Assembly (NCBI RefSeq): GCF_014385095.1
Contig: NZ_JACRTC010000014.1
Location: 1-18,991, forward strand
Source: Zongyangia hominis
Lineage (GTDB): Bacteria; Bacillota; Clostridia; Oscillospirales; Ruminococcaceae
DNA: 18,991 nt
Direction of reading: 5' to 3'
The notes beneath the pieces were generated by a model that worked only from the letters and a program-made list of their open reading frames with translations, was not told the DNA's origin and did no database searches. The translations under genes were made by a program, and so were the position numbers. This document shows, in pieces, positions 7,867 through 14,994 of the stretch. The number at the start of each line of letters is the position of its first letter. Within the stretch, counting starts at the first letter, position 1.

Positions 7867-8660
7867 GCGCCCTGGGGTTTCTTGCGGGTCCGCTTTGGCT
7901 TGGGCTTATTCTGCTCAATACTTGCTTTGAGCGCATCCATCAGGTTGATGACGTTGTTGGGCTCCTCGCTCCTGGTCTCCACTACTTCCTTGCCGTTGAT
8001 CTTTTGCTCGATTATCTCCTTTAGGCGCTCCTGATACTCATCCTTGTAGAGCTCGGGTTCAAAGGGTTTGTCCATCGAGCCGATGAGCGTCTTCGCCATT
8101 GTCAACTCTGCCGGATTGACCTCGGGCTTCGTATAGGACTTGGGTAGTTCCTTGATTTCATCGGCAAAGAACATGGTTTCAATCAGAATCCCGTCGGTTG
8201 TTGGGATAATCGAGAGCAGTGTTTCTTTGGTGCCCATTACGGTCTTTGCAATGGCCACCTTGTTTTCTTCCTTCATTGCGGTACGAAGCAACTCGAAGGC
8301 CTTCTCTCCCCCGGTTTCGGGGATTACGTGATAGGTCTTATCATAGTAGATGGGGCGGATGGTTTCCAAATCGGCAAAGTGAAGAATCTGGATGGTCTTG
8401 TCCTTCTCTGTCTTAGCCTTCTCAAAGTCTTCATCAGACATAATGACAAACTTATCCTTGTCGTACTCAAAGCCTTTGACTATGTCCTTGGTCACTACTT
8501 CCTTGCCGCAGTGACCGCACACCTTTTTGTATCGAATCCTCTGGTGGTCGTCCTTGTGCAGTTGGTTAAAGTGAATATCGTTGTCCTGGGTTGCTGTGTA
8601 AAGCGCCACGGGAATATGGACCAAGCCAAAAGATATGGCGCCTTTATGAGAAACAGCCAT
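7863..8660 (-). CDS. ku: Non-homologous end joining protein Ku
   Basis: The 265-aa protein is of usual length for bacterial Ku. It has the typical start (KGAISFGLVHIPVALY), the HFNQLH segment, and a CxxC pair (C48, C51). The core beta-barrel pattern is followed by the EELTMAKTLI-like helix region (here ELTMAKTLIGSM). The C-terminus is a Lys/Arg-rich tail (about 245-265), the part that contacts DNA and ligase. Ku homodimers thread onto DNA ends and recruit LigD. GGAGGTG precedes ATG 8660 at good spacing. The gene overlaps ligD by 4 bases. In endospore formers this pair is often used in spores, but I could not identify a sporulation-type promoter with confidence. Confidence 0.93.
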   Translation of the reverse strand: MAVSHKGAISFGLVHIPVALYTATQDNDIHFNQLHKDDHQRIRYKKVCGHCGKEVVTKDIVKGFEYDKDKFVIMSDEDFEKAKTEKDKTIQILHFADLETIRPIYYDKTYHVIPETGGEKAFELLRTAMKEENKVAIAKTVMGTKETLLSIIPTTDGILIETMFFADEIKELPKSYTKPEVNPAELTMAKTLIGSMDKPFEPELYKDEYQERLKEIIEQKINGKEVVETRSEEPNNVINLMDALKASIEQNKPKPKRTRKKPQGA

Positions 8661-8705
8661 GCTTGAACACCTCCATTTTTGTTAGTGTTTCACGCATGGC
8701 TTTTC

Positions 8706-10349
8706 CTATACTGGGTAATTTCCAAGCTCAGGAGGTGTTTCTTTATGGATGGACATCGCCGCTCCCGCGCCCTCTATCCAGGCAGGTATGAGCGCGGTAT
8801 AAAGTGGGGTACAACGAAAAATACCCGCCCAAGAATGTGATTCTTGAGCAGGTTTCTTTGGTGGAGCGTCCGCAACCAACGGCGAACACCCCGCACAGCT
8901 TGAAATCACACCCTCAAAATGTTCCTCCACCTCGTCAAGCAGAATATCGTCAAGAGTGATTTGTCTGTCCCCGCCGTTGAGTATCAGCGTCATTCTATCG
9001 TCATAGAGGTAAATGGCCCGAAGAAAGATATTCACAAGGCCCCGGCGGTTGTTTTCGTCATTGATGTTCCCCCGTTTCAGCGAATAGAGAAATGCCTTGA
9101 TTTGCGGGGCGGTGAATTTGATTTGCTTCCCCATCTCAGTGGCAAGCTGGCCCTGTGACTCCTTCTTTTCATGCTTGCGGTTCTCTATGCGTTCGGTAAT
9201 CATATCAACGGCCTGTCCCCGCTTCAAAGCTTTCCAGAGGTTTTCTATGGCGCTGTCCGCCTCCTGTATCGCCGCGTTGATCCGCTTGATGGCGGAACTG
9301 TCATAATCGGCCTCACAAGCGGCAGCAACGGAGTGGGCGATTTTCTCAATATTGCTGTCGGTCAACAGCTTGCGGCACTCCGCAACCACTCTGTCCTCGA
9401 TTTTCTGCTTGCTGACTACTTTCTTTTGACAGGCCCGTTTCTTGGCGTTCTTACAGGCGTAATAGCGGTAGGCTGTCCCGGATTTGCCCGTCCCGCCATA
9501 ACCCGTCATCATCTCCCGGCAGTACCCGCAAAACAGCTTTGTTGTCAACAGGTATTCCTCCCGGCCTCTGGAACGGGCGGGGGCCTTCTTGTTGCGGTCA
9601 AGGATATGCTGCACCCGCTCAAAAATCTCGTCCTCAATAATACGGGGCATACCGCCCGGCGTTTCCGTGTCCTTGTAGATATAATAGCCGATATACCGCT
9701 TGTTCCGCAAAAGGCGGTGCAGGCTGTTCTTGTTGAACTCTTTTCCCAGCGAGGTCTTGACCTGCTTCATATTGAGATACTTGGTGATTTCCGCCACGGT
9801 CTTTCCGCTAGCATACATCTCAAAAATCTCCCGGACGATGGCCGCCCCCTCCGGGTCAACATGAAAGCGGCGCTCCTCGTCCACCCGGTAGCCGAGGCCG
9901 GGATTGCTCCCGTTGCTCAAACACTTCTCGGCGTTGATGTCCATGCCCCGTCGTATCTTTTGGGACAGCTCGGCGGAGTAATATTCGGCCATGCTCTCCA
10001 ACACACCCTCCACCAAAATGCCGCTTGCGTCGTCGCTGATGTTCTCCCATGCGGAAATTACCCGCACACCGTTCTTTTTCAGCTTGGCTTTATTGATGGC
10101 GCTGTCATATCGGTTACGGGCGAAGCGGTCAAGCTGATAGACTAAAACGCCCTCAAAGATGTGTTTGTCGCTGTCGGCAATCATGCGCTGAAACTCGGCC
10201 CGGCTGTCCGTGGTGCCGCTCTGCGCCCGGTCAATGTATTCGCCTATCACGATATGGCCGTTGTTCTTGGCAAACTCGTAGCAGGTTTGAAGTTGGCCCT
10301 CAATGGATTGCTCGGTCTGGCTGTGGCTGGAATAACGGGCGTAAATCAC
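8706..10349 (-). CDS. Large serine recombinase (site-specific integrase/transposase of the element)
   Basis: The 547-aa protein has the resolvase/invertase catalytic domain (1-138: IYARYSS with catalytic Ser7, QLDRFARNRYD at 72-82), the recombinase domain (about 145-255), a zinc ribbon (C274, C277, C299, C307) and a long coiled-coil region (about 350-430). This is the layout of large serine integrases that move conjugative or mobilisable elements in Firmicutes. GTG 10349 is the first conventional start. The family usually begins MNVVIYARYSS, and here the equivalent codon is ATA at 10358, placed 7 bases after GGAGG, so the true start may be ATA. The last ~35 residues, after the family-like ADAPPKK segment, look like read-through into host DNA. 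It immediately follows the XRE gene and is probably co-transcribed with it. Confidence 0.92.
   Translation of the reverse strand: MIYARYSSHSQTEQSIEGQLQTCYEFAKNNGHIVIGEYIDRAQSGTTDSRAEFQRMIADSDKHIFEGVLVYQLDRFARNRYDSAINKAKLKKNGVRVISAWENISDDASGILVEGVLESMAEYYSAELSQKIRRGMDINAEKCLSNGSNPGLGYRVDEERRFHVDPEGAAIVREIFEMYASGKTVAEITKYLNMKQVKTSLGKEFNKNSLHRLLRNKRYIGYYIYKDTETPGGMPRIIEDEIFERVQHILDRNKKAPARSRGREEYLLTTKLFCGYCREMMTGYGGTGKSGTAYRYYACKNAKKRACQKKVVSKQKIEDRVVAECRKLLTDSNIEKIAHSVAAACEADYDSSAIKRINAAIQEADSAIENLWKALKRGQAVDMITERIENRKHEKKESQGQLATEMGKQIKFTAPQIKAFLYSLKRGNINDENNRRGLVNIFLRAIYLYDDRMTLILNGGDRQITLDDILLDEVEEHFEGVISSCAGCSPLVADAPPKKPAQESHSWAGIFRCTPLYTALIPAWIEGAGAAMSIHKETPPELGNYPV
8745..8840 (+). pseudogene. 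5' fragment of a host gene cut by the mobile element (inferred)
   Basis: AGGAGGTG lies 7 bases before ATG 8745, one of the best ribosome binding sites in the window, yet the frame stops after 31 codons at 8840. The first ~20 codons are GC-rich and Arg-rich (MDGHRRSRALYPGRYERGI), like the chromosome on the left. The rest has the composition of the element. The simplest reading is a gene divergent from ku whose continuation was displaced by integration of the recombinase-bearing element at about 8795-8820. I do not recognise the protein. A genuine 31-aa peptide is possible. Confidence 0.4.
8795..8853. other. Likely left end of the mobile element (attachment junction) with a terminal hairpin
   Basis: Base composition changes here. 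Three things coincide: the host ORF at 8745 breaks off, the recombinase tail becomes atypical, and a hairpin occurs. The hairpin core CAAGAAT-GTG-ATTCTTG (8830-8846) extends to ACC...GGT (8823-8853), with 12 of 14 positions paired. Read on the minus strand it is followed by ATTTTTC and could also terminate the recombinase message. The exact crossover dinucleotide cannot be set without the other end of the element. Confidence 0.4.
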
Positions 10350-10354
10350 AACAT

Positions 10355-10711
10355 TTATTCTTTCGCCTCCCCCAACATTTGCAGCAGCGTTTCTTTCAAT
10401 CGCTCATTCATGGGCGATTTCGGGTTAAAACACATCTCCACAAACCGCTTCATCTCCGGGTCTCTCTGCGTAATTTGGGGCTTGTATTCGTACAGCTTGC
10501 CCTGCGGGTTATCTGTGCGCCCGAAGATATAGTCCATAGACACATCGAAGTAATCCGCATAGCGGGTAAGGGTTTCAAAAGTGGGCGAGGCTTGATTTAA
10601 TTCGTAGCGGTTTAGGCTCGATTGCTTTACGCCGACAATCTCTGCCATCTTCACCTGTGACAGCTTCACGCTCTCGCGCAAATGCCGTAATCTATCTGCA
10701 ACTTCTTTCAA
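10355..10711 (-). CDS. XRE/Cro-type HTH regulator of the recombinase
   Basis: The 118-aa protein has a helix-turn-helix at residues 5-62 (LRHLRESVKLSQVKMAEIVG, then SSLNRYELNQASP, and the typical YFDVSMDYIFGRTD closing helix), followed by a short helical tail. It starts at TTG 10711, because GGAGGTGA lies at the right distance; an in-frame ATG at 10768 falls inside the -35 box of its own promoter and cannot be on that transcript. The stop TAA lies 5 bases before the recombinase GTG, so the two form an operon. A perfect palindrome upstream of its promoter is a likely binding site, suggesting self-control of recombinase expression. Confidence 0.88.
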   Translation of the reverse strand: MKEVADRLRHLRESVKLSQVKMAEIVGVKQSSLNRYELNQASPTFETLTRYADYFDVSMDYIFGRTDNPQGKLYEYKPQITQRDPEMKRFVEMCFNPKSPMNERLKETLLQMLGEAKE

Positions 10712-10739
10712 GAAAATCACCTCCCCATTCTCTGATTTA

Positions 10740-10768
10740 ATTATATCAGAATACGACATAAATAGCAA
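10740..10768 (-). promoter_or_regulatory. Sigma-A promoter of the XRE-recombinase operon
   Basis: On the minus strand TTGCTA (10768-10763) and TATAAT (10745-10740) are spaced by 17 bases, and TGA directly before the -10 box gives an extended -10. The start site near 10733 leaves a leader of about 20 bases before TTG 10711. Confidence 0.8.
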
Positions 10769-10773
10769 CCCTT

Positions 10774-10806
10774 AATAAGCATAATCAAATAACGGTTATG
10801 CTTATT
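10774..10806. promoter_or_regulatory. Palindromic operator upstream of the XRE-recombinase promoter
   Basis: AATAAGCATAA (10774-10784) and TTATGCTTATT (10796-10806) form a perfect 11-bp inverted repeat with an 11-base spacer. It begins 6 bases upstream of the -35 box. Symmetry and place fit a dimeric regulator, most simply the XRE protein encoded just downstream. Confidence 0.6.
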
Positions 10807-10843
10807 TACATTTGGGATTTGTCCGCTGAAAATCACAAATGCA

Positions 10844-10866
10844 CTCCGTCTGGGGCGCAGACGGAG
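10844..10866. other. 9-bp perfect hairpin beside the terminator
   Basis: CTCCGTCTG and CAGACGGAG form a perfect GC-rich 9-bp stem with a 5-base loop. It lies between the operator at 10774-10806 and the terminator at 10873-10920. It has no T-run and may be a protein site or a second barrier to transcription. Confidence 0.5.
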
Positions 10867-10867
10867 C

Positions 10868-10925
10868 AGCAAAAAGCAAACGCATATCTGCCGAATAGGT
10901 GGCAGATATGCGTTTGCTTTCTTGC
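10868..10925. terminator. Strong terminator with a 20-bp perfect stem, downstream of the hsd operon
   Basis: Arms 10873-10892 and 10901-10920 are perfectly complementary over 20 bp with an 8-base loop. Read on the minus strand, the stem is followed by a run of five T, which suits termination of the hsdR-end transcript before the XRE promoter. The plus-strand T-run is weaker (TTTC). Confidence 0.8.
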
Positions 10926-10949
10926 AGTTTTAGAGGACGGGGCGCATGA

Positions 10950-11175
10950 GCAGAATTGCGAAGTGTGGCTACACTCCGACAAAACGAGGGTTTCCAAAGG
11001 GTACCACTTTGGCACACAACCTTTGGAACAAAGGTGTAGTGTGTTATACCTGCTGCTACGGCTGACGGGTAAAATGAGGGTGTTGCATGATGGACACGCT
11101 CGTTTTATCCGGCAGGAAAGCAGACAGGTTTTTGTGAATGGAGATAAGCAAAAAGCCTGTTCGATTTCACAAGTG
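10950..11175. other. Dense inverted-repeat segment, possible oriT or structured RNA
   Basis: No gene is convincing here. Hairpins seen: TTCCAAAGG (10992-11000) with CCTTTGGAA (11020-11028); alternatively ACCTTTG-GAA-CAAAGGT (11019-11035), enclosed by CACAC (11013-11017) and GTGTG (11039-11043); also CCAAAG (10994-10999) with CTTTGG (11007-11012). A large imperfect hairpin joins 11062-11083 to 11094-11115 (20 of 22 positions paired counting G-U). CAGG-TTTTTG pairs with CAAAAA-G-CCTG near 11126-11160. The segment around TAGTGTGTTATACC (11037-11050) resembles, from memory only, the untranslated segment before mobilisation genes in Firmicutes conjugative elements. No relaxase is in the window, so any oriT would work in trans. 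Confidence 0.35.
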
Positions 11176-11203
11176 GCAGCGGGTATATGATGTTGTGCTG
11201 TAC

Positions 11204-14200
11204 CTACACAAGCCCAAAATATTTCTCAAAAAACTTCATCAGCTTTTGGGTAACGCCTTGCTTTTTACTTGCCCTGCCGCCACCAAAGCGGGAAACAGGC
11301 GGCATAATTTTATCAATATCTGTACCTGTCGTTTTCAGTGTTCCGTCGCGGAAAGAACTGTCGATAAACTTTTGTGTTTCCTCCGGCTTCAACCGTTCCT
11401 CTATGATAATAGCGGATAGGTCGGCGTCCTTTTGTTCAAGGACAAATTTTCGCCAATCTGCGTCAACCTCGGTAGAAGCGTTGACGGTACGGATAAAGTT
11501 TTCAATCAGTTCTTTCTTGCTGCGGAGCTGAATACTCGAATTAATCGCCTTGTCAATGGCAACAAGAATTTCTTTATCCTCGCAGTTTCCGTCGTGGTAT
11601 TTTTGCACAAGCATAAGGATATAGTCAATGTTGATTTCCACTTGCCGGATAAGCTCAATTTCAAAAACTATATCGTCATTGATATTTTCCTTTTCAGACT
11701 TTGTTGGCTTCATGCTGTGCCATAGGTCAATGTACATGCTTTGATAGTCCTGCATATCCCTGTCGGGCAAAATCTCATTTCCGGCGAAAGAGTCAAAGGC
11801 GGTCAGAATATTTTTCAGTCGTAAAATCGCGCCAAACAAGCTGATAAAATCCTTTTGGTTTTGCTCTCCGATAATTTCCTGCCCTATTGGAAAACGCTGT
11901 GCAAGCTCGTTAATCAATTCCGCATAGCCCGGATAGTGTTTTCCGTCCTCATCGTAACCGTTGTAATAAGCGTCATAGCCTTTCAATAGCACAACGCTTC
12001 CGGCTTCCTTATCACCAAAGAGCGCAACCGCTTCATCCGTTTCTTTCTGCAAGTCCCGGAAGCACACAATGTTGCCGTAGGTCTTGACAGAATTAAGAAT
12101 ACGGTTGGTGCGAGAAAACGCCTGTATCAAGCCATGCATTTTAAGGTTTTTATCCACCCATAGCGTGTTGAGCGTTGTCGCGTCAAAGCCTGTAAGGAAC
12201 ATATTGACGACAATCAGCAAATCAATTTCACGGTTTTTCATGCGTTGCGACAAGTCCTTATAGTAATTTTGGAACTTGTCAGAGGAAGTATCAAAGGCGG
12301 TGTTGAAAGCGGCGTTATAGTCAGCAATCGCGCCTTCCAAAAAGTCGCGGGAGGTCTTATCCAAAGCGTCGGTTTCAAAGCCCTCGTCTGGCAGAATGTC
12401 TTCCGGGTCGTCCTCGTTTGCGCTGTAACTGAAAATCGTAGCTACGGTCAGTTTGCGTCCATTCTCGGCAAGCTGCTTCCTGAACTCCGTATAGTATTTC
12501 ATCGCCATTGGAATAGAACTTACAGCGAAAATGGAATTAAAGCCTGCCACGCGCTGCCCTTTGAGCGTATAGAAGCTGCTCCGCTTGGTCTTTTGGTCGA
12601 AGTGTTGTAAAATGTATTTGACAATCTCGCTGACACGCTCCGGCGCAGCTAACGCTCGCTCCGTATCAATCGCAGACACTTCTTTGTCGGAAGCGTTATT
12701 TTTCTGCTTGACGGTATTGATATAGTCAATGCGGAACGGAAGCACATTGCCGTCGTTGATAGCATCCACAATGGTATATGTATGCAGGGGCAGCACCTTT
12801 TTTCCGTCCTTGTCCGGCTCCCCGCCAAATGCTTGTGGAGTTGTTTTCAGCGTGGGCTTGCCGCCGCTTGACGCATTAGCCGCGAATATTGGTGTACCCG
12901 TAAAGCCAAAAAGATGATAGTTCTTGAAAGATTTGGTAATCGCCGTGTGCATATCTCCAAACTGGCTGCGGTGGCACTCGTCAAAGATGATAACGATATG
13001 CTTCTTAAACACGTCATGTCCTTTGTTTTTGCGGATGAATACGTCCAGCTTTTGAATGGTCGTTATGATGATATACGCGTCGGGGTTTTCAAGTTGCCGC
13101 TGTAAAATGCGGGTGGAGATGTTGCTGTTTGCCGCGCCCTTTTCAAAGCGGTCATACTCTTTCATGGTCTGATAGTCAAGGTCTTTGCGGTCAACAACGA
13201 AAAGCACCTTGTCAATATAGGGCAGAGTGGAAGCGAGTTGCGCGGTCTTGAAAGAGGTCAGCGTCTTGCCGCTGCCCGTCGTATGCCATATATAGCCGCC
13301 CGCGTCGATCGTGCCTGTCATTTTATAGTTGGTGGCAATCTCGATCCGCGACAAAATCTTTTCCGTCGCGGCGATCTGATAAGGGCGCATGACAAGCAAG
13401 AGATTTTCCGTTGTGAACACGCAATACCTCGTTAGGATATTTAGAATGGTGTGCTTGGCGAAAAATGTCTTGGTAAAGTCCACAAGGTCGGCAATTACCT
13501 TGTTGCTTCCGTCAGCCCAATAGGAAGTAAACTCAAAGCTTTTGCTCGTCTTTTTGCTGCGCCTGTGCTCTCCCTCGCCGTTTTCCTTGATATGGCTGTT
13601 TCGGGTGGTGTTGGAGTAGTATTTGGTGTGCGTCCCGTTGGAGATCACAAAAATCTGCACATATTCATACAGCCCGGAAGCCGCCCAAAAGCTGTCCCTC
13701 TGATAGCGTTTGATTTGGTTAAAGGCTTCGCGGATCGCAACGCCCCGGCGCTTGAGTTCCACATGAACAAGGGGCAAGCCGTTGACAAGGATTGTTACGT
13801 CATAGCGGGTATCGTGCGCGCCCTCGCTTTCCTCGTATTGGTTGATAACCTGCAAGCGGTTGTTATGGATATTCTTCTTGTCGATCAGATAGATGTTCTT
13901 TGTCGTGCCGTCGTCCCGGCGCAATATTTGAATATGGTCGGTCTGTATTTTTCGGGTCTTTTCCACAATGCCCTCGTTTACGCTTGCGATACATTCCGCA
14001 AAAAATCTGCCCCATTCATCATCAGAAAAGGCGTAATTGTTCAGAAGTTCAAGCTGTCGGCGCAAGTTGGAAACAAGGGCGTTTTCATCATGGATTTTCA
14101 GATATTCATAGCCTTGTGTCGTCAACAAGCGGATGAACTCGCGCTCCAATGCCGCTTCGCTCTGGTAAGCATCAGATCGTGAGGATTCGGGTGTATATTC

Positions 14201-14251
14201 CGCGACAACGGTGCTTTCGTTGGCGGATGCAACGATGTTGTGTTGGCTCAT
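11204..14251 (-). CDS. hsdR: Type I restriction endonuclease subunit R (EcoR124I/type IC-like)
   Basis: The 1015-aa protein is close to the usual length of the family (about 1040). The N-terminal PD-(D/E)xK nuclease has D151 and E165-L-K167, the same spacing as in EcoR124I. The superfamily 2 translocase follows: Walker A TTGSGKT (324-330, K329), DECH (424-427), GFTGTP (449-454) and, further on, the AFSRTNRI motif VI. A helical C-terminal region for docking on the methylase follows. With HsdM and HsdS it pumps unmodified DNA and cuts it at a distance from the target. AAGGAG precedes ATG 14251. The gene is last in the operon, with a 15-base gap after the unknown ORF. All catalytic residues appear intact, so it should be active. 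Confidence 0.95.
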   Translation of the reverse strand: MSQHNIVASANESTVVAEYTPESSRSDAYQSEAALEREFIRLLTTQGYEYLKIHDENALVSNLRRQLELLNNYAFSDDEWGRFFAECIASVNEGIVEKTRKIQTDHIQILRRDDGTTKNIYLIDKKNIHNNRLQVINQYEESEGAHDTRYDVTILVNGLPLVHVELKRRGVAIREAFNQIKRYQRDSFWAASGLYEYVQIFVISNGTHTKYYSNTTRNSHIKENGEGEHRRSKKTSKSFEFTSYWADGSNKVIADLVDFTKTFFAKHTILNILTRYCVFTTENLLLVMRPYQIAATEKILSRIEIATNYKMTGTIDAGGYIWHTTGSGKTLTSFKTAQLASTLPYIDKVLFVVDRKDLDYQTMKEYDRFEKGAANSNISTRILQRQLENPDAYIIITTIQKLDVFIRKNKGHDVFKKHIVIIFDECHRSQFGDMHTAITKSFKNYHLFGFTGTPIFAANASSGGKPTLKTTPQAFGGEPDKDGKKVLPLHTYTIVDAINDGNVLPFRIDYINTVKQKNNASDKEVSAIDTERALAAPERVSEIVKYILQHFDQKTKRSSFYTLKGQRVAGFNSIFAVSSIPMAMKYYTEFRKQLAENGRKLTVATIFSYSANEDDPEDILPDEGFETDALDKTSRDFLEGAIADYNAAFNTAFDTSSDKFQNYYKDLSQRMKNREIDLLIVVNMFLTGFDATTLNTLWVDKNLKMHGLIQAFSRTNRILNSVKTYGNIVCFRDLQKETDEAVALFGDKEAGSVVLLKGYDAYYNGYDEDGKHYPGYAELINELAQRFPIGQEIIGEQNQKDFISLFGAILRLKNILTAFDSFAGNEILPDRDMQDYQSMYIDLWHSMKPTKSEKENINDDIVFEIELIRQVEINIDYILMLVQKYHDGNCEDKEILVAIDKAINSSIQLRSKKELIENFIRTVNASTEVDADWRKFVLEQKDADLSAIIIEERLKPEETQKFIDSSFRDGTLKTTGTDIDKIMPPVSRFGGGRASKKQGVTQKLMKFFEKYFGLV

Positions 14252-14266
14252 TCACTCATCTCCTTC

Positions 14267-14974
14267 CTAAAAAACCGAATATAGTTTGTAATCCCTGTAA
14301 GTAGCGCACAAAAGCTCATTTACGCTGTCCCTATAAACAAAAGCATCTTCAATCCATTCAAAAATCAAAAAGTTTTTGTTCACCTTTATACAGGCAAAAG
14401 TATCTTTATCAGGACATTTCTGCTTTCTATAAATAAGTGGTATTCTGAACACTTGTGTAAGCATATTGGAAAAAGCTTGTACGGGGTAAACGGTATTGCT
14501 GACATATTCGTAAGGATAATACAACAATAGGTTTTTGTTTTTCTCCAAGTTCTCAATAAAGTGCTTTATTGTATTGCTTGACAACCTGTTGCTTTGTATT
14601 TCGTCCATAAAAATACTCATAATGTCAGCCAAGATATTTTTGGGTGGTATCGGTGTCGGATTGGGATTATCGTTTACGATGATAATCCCCTGCTTTATAT
14701 GTTTCTTGTCTACGGTAGGCTTGTTCTTGTTTAGCCCTTGCATTACTTCTTCATCGACAACTAATTTGAAGTCAATTTGATATTCCGTTGAATATGCATC
14801 AGCTTCGCCGCTGTCCTGTGATGTCGGCGCAACATATTCCGATTTATCTTGAGATTTGTTTCTGAAAAAGCGAGACCAATTCAAAACCTCAATTAGATCA
14901 TCTTCATATAGCAACCCACGGTCAATAAATTTACAGTTCAGCATAAAATACTTCGGGTCAATTACTTGCAACAC
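14267..14974 (-). CDS. Unknown 235-aa protein inserted between hsdS and hsdR
   Basis: I do not recognise this protein. It starts at GTG 14974 with GGGGA 8 bases before; a TTG follows directly. It lies 20 bases after the hsdS stop and 15 before hsdR, so it is expressed with the R-M genes. It has no signal peptide or membrane segment. Visible parts: an N-terminal alpha/beta-looking part (YFMLNCKFIDRGLLYEDDLIEVLNW), a polar low-complexity stretch (about 38-60), a Pro/Asn-rich linker (NDNPNPTPIPP, about 101-111), a long helix pair (about 112-148), and a C-terminal part rich in aromatic residues. By eye it is clearly AT-richer than hsdM and hsdR, suggesting separate origin. It could be an accessory defence factor, an anti-restriction or control protein, or a passenger. 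Confidence 0.75.
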   Translation of the reverse strand: MLQVIDPKYFMLNCKFIDRGLLYEDDLIEVLNWSRFFRNKSQDKSEYVAPTSQDSGEADAYSTEYQIDFKLVVDEEVMQGLNKNKPTVDKKHIKQGIIIVNDNPNPTPIPPKNILADIMSIFMDEIQSNRLSSNTIKHFIENLEKNKNLLLYYPYEYVSNTVYPVQAFSNMLTQVFRIPLIYRKQKCPDKDTFACIKVNKNFLIFEWIEDAFVYRDSVNELLCATYRDYKLYSVF

Positions 14975-14994
14975 GACACCATCCCCTATGACTG

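Noticed and set aside
8661..8745. Possible sporulation sigma-G promoters for ku and the divergent ORF
   Set aside because: GCATG- and GTATA-like -35 matches exist, but the -10 matches are poor on both strands, so they are not better than chance.
9171..10145. 324-aa plus-strand frame opposite the recombinase
   Set aside because: The recombinase on the other strand has all its domains; this frame has no recognisable motif and no RBS.
13451..14182. 243-aa plus-strand frame opposite hsdR
   Set aside because: It overlaps the nuclease and N-terminal part of an intact HsdR and shows no family features.
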